DNA of 10,388 bases from the NCBI GenBank assembly GCA_010671965.1, contig JAAHIC010000093.1, positions 1-10,388 on the forward strand, written 5' to 3'. Origin of the DNA: Leptolyngbya sp. SIO4C5. GTDB taxonomy: Bacteria; Cyanobacteriota; Cyanobacteriia; Phormidesmidales; Phormidesmidaceae. The notes under the pieces are model-generated. The model had not been told where the DNA came from and searched no databases. It saw only the letters and a program-made list of their open reading frames with translations. Shown piece by piece: positions 1 through 7,281 of the stretch; positions within the stretch are counted from its first letter, which is position 1; each line of letters starts with the position of its first letter. A program made the position numbers and the translations under genes.

Positions 1-1
1 T

Positions 2-39
2 ATAGAAATCAGCAGCCATGCTGATTTCTATCAATTTTT
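2..39 (+). terminator. Long AT-rich hairpin followed by a T-run, possible terminator
   Basis: A perfect 13-base inverted repeat (arms 2-14 and 19-31, loop GCCA at 15-18) is followed by five T residues at 35-39. This is the layout of an intrinsic terminator for a plus-strand gene lying off the left edge, although the stem is poor in G+C. The region left of base 1 is unseen, so it could equally serve as a bidirectional terminator or be one end of a repeat element. Confidence 0.4.
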
Positions 40-297
40 CTAGCATAACGTCCTCTTCTTCAAAAAGAATCATGCTGACGACTCATTTACTCAGACGATA
101 AAGTGATTTTCTATTTTAGGCACTGGATTTTGAGCCACACAAAGCTGCATGAAGCTATAGCTCGTCTGGTTGAAAACCAACAAAAAATCTCTCTTCTTTA
201 AAGAAAAGACCCCAGCAAAGCTGCGGCCTCAAAACTACTTAATTGAACCTTTTGCTACCTCGAAATTTGACCTAAGAGTCAAAATAGCTACTTATCT
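40..297. other. Gene-free AT-rich stretch
   Basis: No open frame of convincing length or composition is seen on either strand between the left hairpin and the end of the small cysteine-rich gene at 298. The stretch has no HIP1 octamer, unlike most of the window, and holds one terminator-like hairpin (listed separately). Confidence 0.5.
198..230 (-). terminator. Probable intrinsic terminator downstream of the four-cysteine gene
   Basis: Read on the minus strand, a G+C-rich stem forms between 220-228 and 208-216 around an AAA/TTT loop (217-219). It has one G-T pair and one mismatch, and is followed by the T-rich tract TTTTCTTT (207 down to 200). It lies about 70 bases after the stop codon of the minus-strand gene at 298-507, so it plausibly ends that transcript. 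Confidence 0.5.
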
Positions 298-507
298 CTA
301 CTGGTCGTCCGGGAGAACCCATTTAGGTGGCTGAGAAGCACGTTCCATCATCTTTTTCCGAACCGCCTCATCGGCCATTCTCAGCATGTCGTCTAAAGAG
401 GTATCTTTGATAAACTCAGTAGCCTGCTGCTTATACTCAAGGTTGGGACATTCATCTCCTAAAACACAGCCGTTGACGCAGGCTTCAGCGCAGTTGATCT
501 CCACCAC
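298..507 (-). CDS. Small four-cysteine protein, conserved-looking in cyanobacteria, function unknown
   Basis: The product is 69 aa from GTG at 507, or 68 aa from the adjacent GTG at 504. A clear AAGGAG ribosome-binding site at 511-516 sits 3 bases from the first GTG and 6 from the second, so 504 is the likelier start. The N-terminal end carries four cysteines (C6, C10, C14, C20 in the longer form; spacing C-x3-C-x3-C-x5-C) around the sequence GCVLGDECP. A charged helical part and a Trp/Pro-containing tail (PPKWVLPDD) follow. The cysteine cluster suggests a bound metal or Fe-S centre, but this is inference. I recall similar short proteins in other cyanobacteria but know no function. It lies 127 bases downstream of tatC on the same strand and may be cotranscribed with it. 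Confidence 0.8.
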   Translation of the reverse strand: MVEINCAEACVNGCVLGDECPNLEYKQQATEFIKDTSLDDMLRMADEAVRKKMMERASQPPKWVLPDDQ

Positions 508-634
508 TAACTCCTTATAAAAACTCGCAACGATTGAAGACTAACTTTGAAAAAAAGAAGTCTACTGGGATCTTAACAACCTCTCAAATGGCTAAAAGGC
601 ATTAAACCTAGGCTAAAACGTACGGTTTGCCCCA

Positions 635-1438
635 CTAGCGACCAATGCCTTTGACCATGAAAATGCCGCCAAAATACAGAAATAAAACGGCACCGGCCAG
701 CAGGCTCTGCGTTACCGGATCGGTTGAGGGCGTTAGAACAGCGCCTAATACAACGGCTCCCAGCAAAACATAGCGCCAGCCTTTGAGCATAGCGTTAGAA
801 GACACAATACCCAACAGTCCTAAAAGGAGCTGAATAACCGGGATTTGAAAAGCCAATCCCGTACTAAACAGCAGCAGCAGCACAAACTCAAAATAGCGAT
901 CGATTGACCAAAGCTGCTCAACCACATCGCCGCCGTAGTTAATAAAAAAGTTGAGTGCGGCTGGAATCAGAGCAATATAGGCAAACCCTAAGCCCACCAC
1001 AAACAGGACGCTAGATCCCAGCACAATCGGGCCGATCAGTCGCCGTTCGCGCCGGGTGAGTCCTGGCAGGACAAACTGAATAATTTGGTAGAGAATAAAC
1101 GGGCTGGCTATCAGCAAGCCACTGTATCCGGCTACTTTGATGGAGACGAAAAAATATTCTCCCGGTGAAAGCTGCAGAAATTTAACCCCCTGAGCCGGAA
1201 TTTCCAGCAGCGCCACAATGCGGTTGACGAAGACAAAGCAAATTACCACGCCCACAACGACCGCGATTAGCGCATAGAAAATCCGCAGCCGTAGCTCTTC
1301 CAGATGATCGAAGAGAGACATCTCAACGTCATCGGGTAAATCATCCTCTGAAAAATCTTTTGACTTAGTATCCTCAGCCCGATTTGGCTTGAGATCAGCC
1401 GTTTTATCCGCTGTCTCTAAGTTGGAGGGAGGCGTCAT
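635..1438 (-). CDS. tatC: Twin-arginine translocase subunit TatC
   Basis: TatC is the polytopic core of the Tat export pathway. It recognises twin-arginine signal peptides and, with TatA/TatB-type partners, moves folded proteins across the plasma and thylakoid membranes. The 267-aa product has the family landmarks: [12 protein letters not shown] (41-52) before the first membrane helix, GEYFF (93-97) at the signal-peptide binding side, [10 protein letters not shown] (124-133), FQIP (197-200) and LTPSTDP (235-241). Hydrophobic stretches at about 53-71, 98-123, 135-160, 183-206, 221-236 and 243-262 fit the usual six helices. A hydrophilic, acidic N-terminal leader of about 40 residues precedes the conserved part. 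The ATG at 1438 is the first start, but the AAGGAAG upstream lies about 12 bases away, rather far. It follows the rodZ-like gene by 113 bases. Confidence 0.96.
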   Translation of the reverse strand: MTPPSNLETADKTADLKPNRAEDTKSKDFSEDDLPDDVEMSLFDHLEELRLRIFYALIAVVVGVVICFVFVNRIVALLEIPAQGVKFLQLSPGEYFFVSIKVAGYSGLLIASPFILYQIIQFVLPGLTRRERRLIGPIVLGSSVLFVVGLGFAYIALIPAALNFFINYGGDVVEQLWSIDRYFEFVLLLLFSTGLAFQIPVIQLLLGLLGIVSSNAMLKGWRYVLLGAVVLGAVLTPSTDPVTQSLLAGAVLFLYFGGIFMVKGIGR

Positions 1439-1551
1439 AGCAAATGCGGACTTCCTTTACAAAATGGCAACTGCTCAATATTGTACCGAGATGCGTTTCT
1501 AGCTGGCAGGATCCAGTCTAATCAACCCGATGGCGACAGTCCGCGACTTGA

Positions 1552-2433
1552 TTACTGGCCAGAATCAGGGGTATAGGTAACTGTCTCAACCTGGCCTAGG
1601 TTGCCAATGGGAGTCGCCTCTTGTCCGTTGACTGAGAGCGCTACAGCCCCGGCATTGCCTGCTGTCACCGTGATTTCTTGCTGGCCTTCCCAGGTTTCCT
1701 GGCTACCCTCGCTCAAAAGCCCCTCAAACTGAGACTGGCCGTCTACAATCACCCGCATCCAAGAATCGCCGCTGAGATCAACGCTGACGCTGACGGGCGC
1801 TGTAGAAGCGGGCGCTGCTGATTCGGCATCATCGGCAGATTCGGGAGCGACCTCCGGTTCTGGAGTGACGGGGTCGATTGGCTCTGGATTGACCGCTTCG
1901 GGCGGTGGTTCGGGCGCATCGGTGGGCGATCGCAATAAATTGGGCAACAGAACTACCGCACCAATAATCACCAGAACGAAAGCCCCGATCGCTAGGAGCG
2001 GCCCCGGATTAGGCGATTCACTGCGGCGCCGACTGGGCGGCGGTGCGGGCGGCTCATCCATTGTGGTGGTCGCCACCGGTTCAGGCGGCAGGGGCTTAGC
2101 AATGTAGGCCGCTGGGGGAGCCGTAGCGGTGGAATAGGCCATTGCCGTTCTCACCGAGAAGTTTTTAGACAGCTCAGTCCCGTCGAGTCCCAACGCATCC
2201 CCATAGCGCCGGATGAAGCCGCGAATGAAGACAGGTTCAGGCAGCGGATCGGGATCGGCTTCCTCGATCGCCCGCAGCAGGGAAGGCCGAATAAAGATGC
2301 GGGTTGCAATTTCCTCAGTTGACTGTGATAGCTCATGGCGAACCTGACGGAGGTAGGTGCCGACCTCTTGCAGTTGCTCTAGCTGATCTGAATCTAAATT
2401 AGCCACGCCAGTACGTCCAAAATCTTCAGGCAA
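1552..2433 (-). CDS. rodZ: RodZ-like protein: N-terminal helix-turn-helix, one membrane helix, C-terminal DUF4115
   Basis: This 293-aa protein has the RodZ layout. A Cro/C1-type helix-turn-helix domain (about 22-92, containing VGTYLRQVRHELSQSTEEIA) is followed by a Pro-rich linker, a single membrane helix (about 145-167), a Pro/Glu-rich periplasmic spacer (168-212) and a beta-rich DUF4115 domain (about 213-288, with SWMRVIVDG, GNAGAVALSVNG and GNLGQVETV). In rod-shaped bacteria RodZ ties MreB to the wall elongation machinery; whether it does so here is inference. No ATG is available. The frame opens at TTG (2433), where a purine-rich GCAGGGAA abuts the codon, which is too close for a normal ribosome-binding site. 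GTG at codon 10 is an alternative start. It lies between the transglycosylase and tatC, in keeping with an envelope role. Confidence 0.85.
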   Translation of the reverse strand: MPEDFGRTGVANLDSDQLEQLQEVGTYLRQVRHELSQSTEEIATRIFIRPSLLRAIEEADPDPLPEPVFIRGFIRRYGDALGLDGTELSKNFSVRTAMAYSTATAPPAAYIAKPLPPEPVATTTMDEPPAPPPSRRRSESPNPGPLLAIGAFVLVIIGAVVLLPNLLRSPTDAPEPPPEAVNPEPIDPVTPEPEVAPESADDAESAAPASTAPVSVSVDLSGDSWMRVIVDGQSQFEGLLSEGSQETWEGQQEITVTAGNAGAVALSVNGQEATPIGNLGQVETVTYTPDSGQ

Positions 2434-2539
2434 TTCCCTGCGTTTAGTGCTTATCTTACTGGATGGACTCTGGATTATGAAGTCTTTCGCTGCAGAGAGC
2501 GAGCCTGCGCATGGTCAGAGATGCCTGGTTTGCAGCGGC

Positions 2540-4756
2540 TTACTCTAGCTCTGGCAGGGGTGAGGGCGATTGCTGCGCGTGATTCTGCATGAGCTGGGCG
2601 ATCGCCGGATTGTAAAGCTGCAGGTAGTTCCAGTAGCCGCCAAAGACCGAATCTACATAGCCGCGCGTTTCAGGAAAGGGGATGCGCTCAACAAATTCAT
2701 CTAGGTCGGTAAAGTTGCCCCGGCTGATCCAGTCAGCCACGTTGCCGGGGCCTGCATTGTAGCTAGCCACTGCAAACAGGGAATTGTCGCCGTATTCTGA
2801 GTGGGTATAGTCGAGATACCAGGTGCCCAGCTTGATGTTGTCTGAGGGGGTTTCCAGATTCAGATCGGTAAATCCGGTCTGGGCCTTAATCCAGTCGGCG
2901 GTGTCCGGCATCACCTGCATCAGCCCTACTGCGCCCACATAGGAGCGAATCTGGGGCTCAAACCGGGATTCCTGCCGAATTAGGGCTGTGACCAGCAGGG
3001 GATTAAGCTGCTGCTGGCTGGCCCAGGCCGCAATCTCCTCGGCAAAAGGGAAAGGATAGAGCGCCTGACGATAGGCGGGCTGCTGCTTCAGCGCCTGGAA
3101 CTGCTCTTTTTCGGCTGGGCGATCGCGCCATGCCAGACTAGACACCATAAAAATGCCGTCCAGATTATCGCCAATCCCTAGCCGCATCAGCCCGTCGGTG
3201 AACTGCTCGGCTACCGTCGGCTCCTGCACGTTGGTAAACTCGCTCTGCCAAAGCTGCCAGGCGTCTTGGTCTTGGCCTAGCTGATGCAGCTCTTGTAGCT
3301 GCTCAGACCCTGCTGGCAGCGGCGATCGCTGGGCGGGCTGAGTAATATCAGGGGTTTGGGATCGCACCGTTTCAAAGTCGCCAACGGGCCAGCCCAATCT
3401 TACGGCGGCTCGCCAGGCGTAGTAAGACTCTGGGTAGCGCAGTAGAGTCTGCTCAAAGGCCTGCTGAGCCGCCTGCTCCTGGCCCAAACGCTGGGCCCAC
3501 TTGCCTGCCCAGAAGGCCGCTTTGCTAGCCAGTTCGCTGTCGGCATTTGCCTCGACTAGCTGCCGCGCCCAGCTGTAGGCTGCGGCTAAATCCTGCTGGT
3601 TGGCGGCGTTTTCGGCATACTGCCACCGCAGCTCTGCCGCAGCTTCTGAGTCGCTGTACTGGCTCAGGACTGACTTACGGGCTTGAGCCGCCGAATCGGA
3701 ACTGTTAAGCGCTTCTAAATCTCTGGCCCGCAGTTTGAGCGCTTCGCCTGCCGCCTCCGGGAACCGCTCAATCACCCGATCGAGTACCGGAATGGCCTGT
3801 TCTTGAGGCAGCAAATTCGCCAGCTTCAGCAGGCCCTCGGCAGTTTCAGGGGCTTCCGGAAACTGAGCGTCTAGCTGCTGATAGGCAGCGATCGCGGCGG
3901 CTTTGCGCTCCCCTAGCTGTAGGCCCCGCGCGGCTCGGTAGGCGTTGCGGGGGCTAGGCGGGGCTTTAGCGTAGGCGGGTCCGGCTTTGCCGTAGCGCTG
4001 AATTTCCCAGTAGCCGAAGCCAATAGTTTGCCAGTCTTCGGGCTGAAGCTGACTGCCGTATTCTGCCACCAGGCGATCAAGGTAGGTTTCATAGCCGCTG
4101 AGATGGAGGCCGTGCTGAGCGATCTGCTTTAGCAACGCCAGCGTATTCTCGCCCTGAGGCTGCTGCTCTAGGCGCTGCCGGGCGATCTCGACGCTGAGCG
4201 GATGGGCCGGAAACTCTGCGATCGCCTGATCCCAGTACTGGGGATTGGACTGGCCCAACTGATACAAAGCTGCCGCGATCGCAGGCTGATCGCCATAGTC
4301 TTCAACAGCCTGCTGCCAGCTCGCCTGGGCTGCCTCGGCTTGTCCCGCTGCCGCCTGGGCCTGTCCCCGTTTAATCAAGGCATAGGGCGCTAAAGTGGGG
4401 TACTCCTTTTCCAAGCCTGTCAGTAGCTCAATGGCGGAGCCGCCCCGTCCCTGCTCAATTAAATCTGTCGCCAGCAGATAGCGCGCTCTGGCCTGCTCCC
4501 GCCCTTTGCCGCCCTGTGCGATCGCGCTCAGCTCAGCGGTGCGCTCAGCCACTGGCTGATTGACCAGCTGCAGCACTGGCGAATCCGTCTCTGCCCCTAG
4601 CTCGACCAGCGCGGCGTCAGAGGTAGACCGCTGCCAGCGCCCCCAGAGGCCGCCTTCGACTAGCAGATCGGCTAAGCCTACGAACATGCCCAACGACAGC
4701 GTGCTGACCCCCACCAGCGCCAGCAGGGGCATATTTTGCTTTAGATGCTTGAGCAT
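2540..4756 (-). CDS. slt: Membrane-anchored or exported soluble lytic transglycosylase (SLT family) with TPR-like region
   Basis: The enzyme cleaves the MurNAc-GlcNAc bond of peptidoglycan with formation of 1,6-anhydroMurNAc, on the outer side of the plasma membrane. The 738-aa product starts with a basic N-terminus and a hydrophobic segment (about 10-32), so it is exported or anchored. Residues about 60-570 form an Ala/Gln-rich helical region with repeated TPR-like pairs (for example 91-160, 285-335, 410-450), like the superhelical part of Slt70. The C-terminal catalytic SLT domain (about 575-715) has QESRF (595-599, catalytic Glu596), GLMQVMP (611-617), SYNAGPGNV (665-673) and ETRGYV (696-701). 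A good AAGGAA (4763-4768) six bases before the ATG fixes the start. It is divergent from pepA and is the first gene of the left minus-strand group. Confidence 0.95.
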   Translation of the reverse strand: MLKHLKQNMPLLALVGVSTLSLGMFVGLADLLVEGGLWGRWQRSTSDAALVELGAETDSPVLQLVNQPVAERTAELSAIAQGGKGREQARARYLLATDLIEQGRGGSAIELLTGLEKEYPTLAPYALIKRGQAQAAAGQAEAAQASWQQAVEDYGDQPAIAAALYQLGQSNPQYWDQAIAEFPAHPLSVEIARQRLEQQPQGENTLALLKQIAQHGLHLSGYETYLDRLVAEYGSQLQPEDWQTIGFGYWEIQRYGKAGPAYAKAPPSPRNAYRAARGLQLGERKAAAIAAYQQLDAQFPEAPETAEGLLKLANLLPQEQAIPVLDRVIERFPEAAGEALKLRARDLEALNSSDSAAQARKSVLSQYSDSEAAAELRWQYAENAANQQDLAAAYSWARQLVEANADSELASKAAFWAGKWAQRLGQEQAAQQAFEQTLLRYPESYYAWRAAVRLGWPVGDFETVRSQTPDITQPAQRSPLPAGSEQLQELHQLGQDQDAWQLWQSEFTNVQEPTVAEQFTDGLMRLGIGDNLDGIFMVSSLAWRDRPAEKEQFQALKQQPAYRQALYPFPFAEEIAAWASQQQLNPLLVTALIRQESRFEPQIRSYVGAVGLMQVMPDTADWIKAQTGFTDLNLETPSDNIKLGTWYLDYTHSEYGDNSLFAVASYNAGPGNVADWISRGNFTDLDEFVERIPFPETRGYVDSVFGGYWNYLQLYNPAIAQLMQNHAQQSPSPLPELE

Positions 4757-4950
4757 GGCAAATTCCTTGGCGAGTCGGGCAGCTTCTCTCTATTAAGCAG
4801 TTTTAGCAAAAAAATAGGGGAGCGATCGCACCGGAGCGACTCGGCTAGAGAGAATAAAATTGCAGTAGACTAGTCTAGCCGGGAGAGACTGAAATTTAAC
4901 CGCTCTCACCCGCCAGAAACAAGGCGAACCTACGTTACTTCGAATCGCGA
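4757..4950. promoter_or_regulatory. Divergent intergenic region with a perfect 12-base palindrome (slt and pepA promoters)
   Basis: These 194 bases must hold promoters for both slt (minus) and pepA (plus). TAGACTAGTCTA at 4866-4877 is a perfect palindrome and could be an operator. TAAAAT at 4855-4860 resembles a -10 element for pepA, but I see no good -35 partner at the usual distance. One HIP1 octamer lies near 4822. The pepA start has no strong Shine-Dalgarno sequence. Confidence 0.35.
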
Positions 4951-6426
4951 ATGGACTTTCAAGCATCCGATAAATCCTGTCTAGACTGGAGCGGAGATTG
5001 TTTAATCATCGGACTCACAGAGGCAGACTTACCGCTCAAAGCAGCCTTTGCAGACTTAGACAAATCCCTCTCCGGCCTGCTGCAGGCGCTGATTGAGGAG
5101 TCTGAGTTTGAGGCGAAAGCGGGCAGCAGCGCCGCCATTCGTGTGGGTAACGATGGTCCCTTTCGCAAGCTGGGAGTTGTGGGTTTAGGGGGAGCGGATG
5201 CCCTCAGCGCTGAGGGGTTACGCAAGGCCGCTGCCGCCGCCGCCCGGCTAGCCAACAAAGAAAAGTGCGCCGAGGTAGGACTGCAGTTTGGTCGGGGTTC
5301 GATTTCGCCGGAGGTAGCAGCCCAGGCCATGACCGAAGGGGCAGCGCTGGCGCTGCATCAGGATAAGCGCTTTAAGTCAGAGAATAAAGACAAATCGGTC
5401 TCCAAAGTAGAAACGATTCATTTGCTTGACCTCGCGGGTCAGGACAGCGCCATTGCTAAAGCCCAAGCTATCTACAACGGCGTGGTTTTAGCCCGTGAGC
5501 TGGTATCAGCCCCGCCCAATATTGTCACGCCCGCTTATCTGGCTGAGGCTGCCGCTGAGATTGCGCAGGCCCACGACTTAGACCTAGAAGTTTTAGAAAA
5601 GGAAGCGTGTGAGGCGCAGGGGATGGGCGCCTATCTGGGGGTCGCCCAAGCTTCTGACCTGCCACCTAAGTTTATTCACCTGACCTACAAGCCTAGCGGT
5701 ACGCCGCGTCGCAAACTCGCCATCATCGGCAAAGGTCTTACCTTTGACTCCGGCGGCCTCAACATCAAAGGGGCGGGCAGCGGCATTGAAATGATGAAAA
5801 TCGACATGGGCGGCGCGGCGGCTACGCTGGGGGCGGCTAAGGCGATCGCCCAGCTCCAGCCCGATGTGGAAGTCCACTTTATCAGTGCTGCCACTGAGAA
5901 TATGATTAGCGGTCGGGCCCTGCGTCCGGGGGATATTCTCACCGCCTCCAACGGCAAAACCATTGAGGTCAACAACACCGATGCGGAAGGCCGCCTCACT
6001 TTAGCCGATGCCCTCGTCTTTGCCGAAAAGCTAGGGGTGGACGCCATCCTCGATCTAGCTACCCTGACAGGGGCCTGCATGATTGCCCTAGGTGACGACA
6101 TTGCCGGACTGTGGAGTCCTGACGACGAGCTAGCTGAGAGCATTGTCCAAGCGGCGGAAACAACTGGGGAGAAGCTGTGGCGGATGCCGCTGGAAGAAAA
6201 ATACTTTGACGGCATGAAGTCCGTAGTGGCGGATATGAAAAATACCGGGCCGCGTCCCGGTGGGGCGATCACGGCGGCACTTTTCCTGCAGCAGTTCGTC
6301 AAAGAAACTGCCTGGGCGCACCTAGACGTAGCTGGCCCCGTTTGGACCGAGAAAGAAAGCGGCTACAACAATCCTGGCGGTACGGGCTACGGCGTCAGAA
6401 CCTTGGTGCAGTGGGCGATCGCCTAA
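4951..6426 (+). CDS. pepA: Leucyl aminopeptidase (M17 family)
   Basis: This cytosolic two-metal aminopeptidase removes N-terminal residues from peptides and finishes the breakdown started by ATP-dependent proteases. The 491-aa product has the usual family length. After a less conserved N-terminal domain (about 1-165) the catalytic domain shows all expected residues: K261 (IIGKG), D266 (FDSGG), K273 (NIKG), D285 (KIDMGG), and D344, E346 and R348 in the M17 signature NTDAEGRL. These correspond to K270, D275, K282, D293, D352, E354 and R356 of E. coli PepA. No key residue is missing. ATG at 4951 is the natural start, though without a strong ribosome-binding site. Some hexameric PepA proteins also bind DNA, which cannot be judged here. 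clpS follows 213 bases downstream. Confidence 0.97.
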   Translation: MDFQASDKSCLDWSGDCLIIGLTEADLPLKAAFADLDKSLSGLLQALIEESEFEAKAGSSAAIRVGNDGPFRKLGVVGLGGADALSAEGLRKAAAAAARLANKEKCAEVGLQFGRGSISPEVAAQAMTEGAALALHQDKRFKSENKDKSVSKVETIHLLDLAGQDSAIAKAQAIYNGVVLARELVSAPPNIVTPAYLAEAAAEIAQAHDLDLEVLEKEACEAQGMGAYLGVAQASDLPPKFIHLTYKPSGTPRRKLAIIGKGLTFDSGGLNIKGAGSGIEMMKIDMGGAAATLGAAKAIAQLQPDVEVHFISAATENMISGRALRPGDILTASNGKTIEVNNTDAEGRLTLADALVFAEKLGVDAILDLATLTGACMIALGDDIAGLWSPDDELAESIVQAAETTGEKLWRMPLEEKYFDGMKSVVADMKNTGPRPGGAITAALFLQQFVKETAWAHLDVAGPVWTEKESGYNNPGGTGYGVRTLVQWAIA

Positions 6427-6639
6427 GTTAAACTGCCTAGTTAGCTACTGAGAGCGTCCCGGTGATGTCGTATGATCGGGAAATGGCGGCGCGTATGCAC
6501 TGGCTGAGCCCTCTGTTCTCAGTCAGCTTCGGCTAACCTTAAATGCTTTCCTGGCTTAAGCTTTACGAAAGATTCGGTAAACTAAGTACAAACATTCGCG
6601 CATGGATTTTCGTTAAAACTCTCATACCTTGTTGTGACT
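6427..6639 (+). other. pepA-clpS intergenic region, no clear gene
   Basis: This gap holds no convincing gene. A weak hairpin (GGCTGAG at about 6500-6506 against CTCAGTC near 6516-6522) lacks a T-run, so a pepA terminator is not evident. The clpS promoter must lie here if clpS is not read from pepA, but no clear -35/-10 pair stands out. Confidence 0.35.
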
Positions 6640-6966
6640 ATGATTTCGGTACCTTCGGTGGCACCCAAAGCGGTTTCTTCCTCTCCAGCCATTGCCCCAG
6701 AACGATCTCGTCAAGTCACCCGCAAGCCTTATCCCAACTACAAAATTATCGTTCTAAACGACGACTTCAACACGTTCAAGCACGTGGCTGACTGTCTGAT
6801 GAAGTACATTCCCAACATGTCTAGCGATCGCGCTTGGGATTTGACCCATCAGATTCACAACGAAGGACAGGCCATTGTTTGGATTGGTCCTTTAGAGCAG
6901 GCAGAACTCTATCACAGTCAGCTTAGCCGGGCTGGTCTGACGATGGCACCTCTAGAGCGAGCCTAG
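6640..6966 (+). CDS. clpS: ATP-dependent Clp protease adaptor ClpS, ClpS1-like
   Basis: ClpS binds destabilising N-terminal residues (N-degrons) and delivers those proteins to the ClpC/ClpA unfoldase of the Clp protease. From ATG at 6640 the product is 108 aa. GTG at 6634 would add two residues; neither start has a clear ribosome-binding site. After a variable Ser/Ala/Pro-rich leader of about 28 residues comes the folded domain, beginning at YPNYKIIVLNDDFNTFKHV. The pocket elements NDD and the later His (QIHNEGQA) match E. coli N34-D36 and H66. The gate residue equivalent to E. coli Met40 is Phe, as I recall for cyanobacterial and plant ClpS1. The C-terminal AGLTMAPLE is typical of that branch. 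Twelve bases separate it from the DUF2103 gene, so the two are probably cotranscribed. Confidence 0.95.
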   Translation: MISVPSVAPKAVSSSPAIAPERSRQVTRKPYPNYKIIVLNDDFNTFKHVADCLMKYIPNMSSDRAWDLTHQIHNEGQAIVWIGPLEQAELYHSQLSRAGLTMAPLERA

Positions 6967-6978
6967 CCGAGAAGTTCT

Positions 6979-7281
6979 ATGGGGAAGTCGTCTGAGGGCC
7001 GCTTAGTCTGGAATCATTCCACCCACATTCCCAAGCTGATTCCGGTGTTGAAAAAGCTCGTGGATGTAGATCACATCCGCACGATTACCCCCGGCGAAAT
7101 TAAAAGGACGCGATCGCATATCCCCCAGCTCCAGCTCAAAGTGTCCGTGCCGATTCGCGGCGGCTTCAAGCTGATTGCGCGCAAGGCCAAGACGGTGCAG
7201 GAAGTGTTTGTGCTGACGACGCTGGATCAGGCTAGCTTAGAAGCGGCGATCGCTCAGGTTTTAGATGTCAGTCGCCGATGA
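6979..7281 (+). CDS. DUF2103 family protein, predicted metal-binding, function unknown
   Basis: A basic 100-aa protein that matches my memory of the DUF2103 family, described as predicted metal-binding. Visible marks are VWNHSTHIPKLIPVL (about 10-24) with two histidines, the basic stretch TPGEIKRTRSH, then KVSVPIRGGFKLIARK and a C-terminal helix. There is no signal peptide or membrane segment, so it should be cytosolic; the many Lys/Arg residues would allow RNA binding, but that is inference. ATG at 6979 lies 12 bases after clpS, and its TGA overlaps the trm1 ATG in the four-base ATGA arrangement typical of translational coupling. Its place between a protease adaptor and a tRNA methyltransferase is the only functional hint. 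Confidence 0.88.
   Translation: MGKSSEGRLVWNHSTHIPKLIPVLKKLVDVDHIRTITPGEIKRTRSHIPQLQLKVSVPIRGGFKLIARKAKTVQEVFVLTTLDQASLEAAIAQVLDVSRR

Noticed and set aside
5685..6302. A 205-aa minus-strand open frame within pepA
   Set aside because: Ser/Ala/Pro-rich shadow of the M17 catalytic domain, whose residues are all conserved on the plus strand.
6495..6535. Possible pepA terminator formed by GGCTGAG/CTCAGTC and the AGC-TTCG-GCT hairpin
   Set aside because: Short or imperfect stems and no T-run on either side.
6543..6791. An 82-aa plus-strand open frame upstream of and overlapping clpS
   Set aside because: Overlaps the conserved ClpS domain in another frame and has no ribosome-binding site or recognisable motif.
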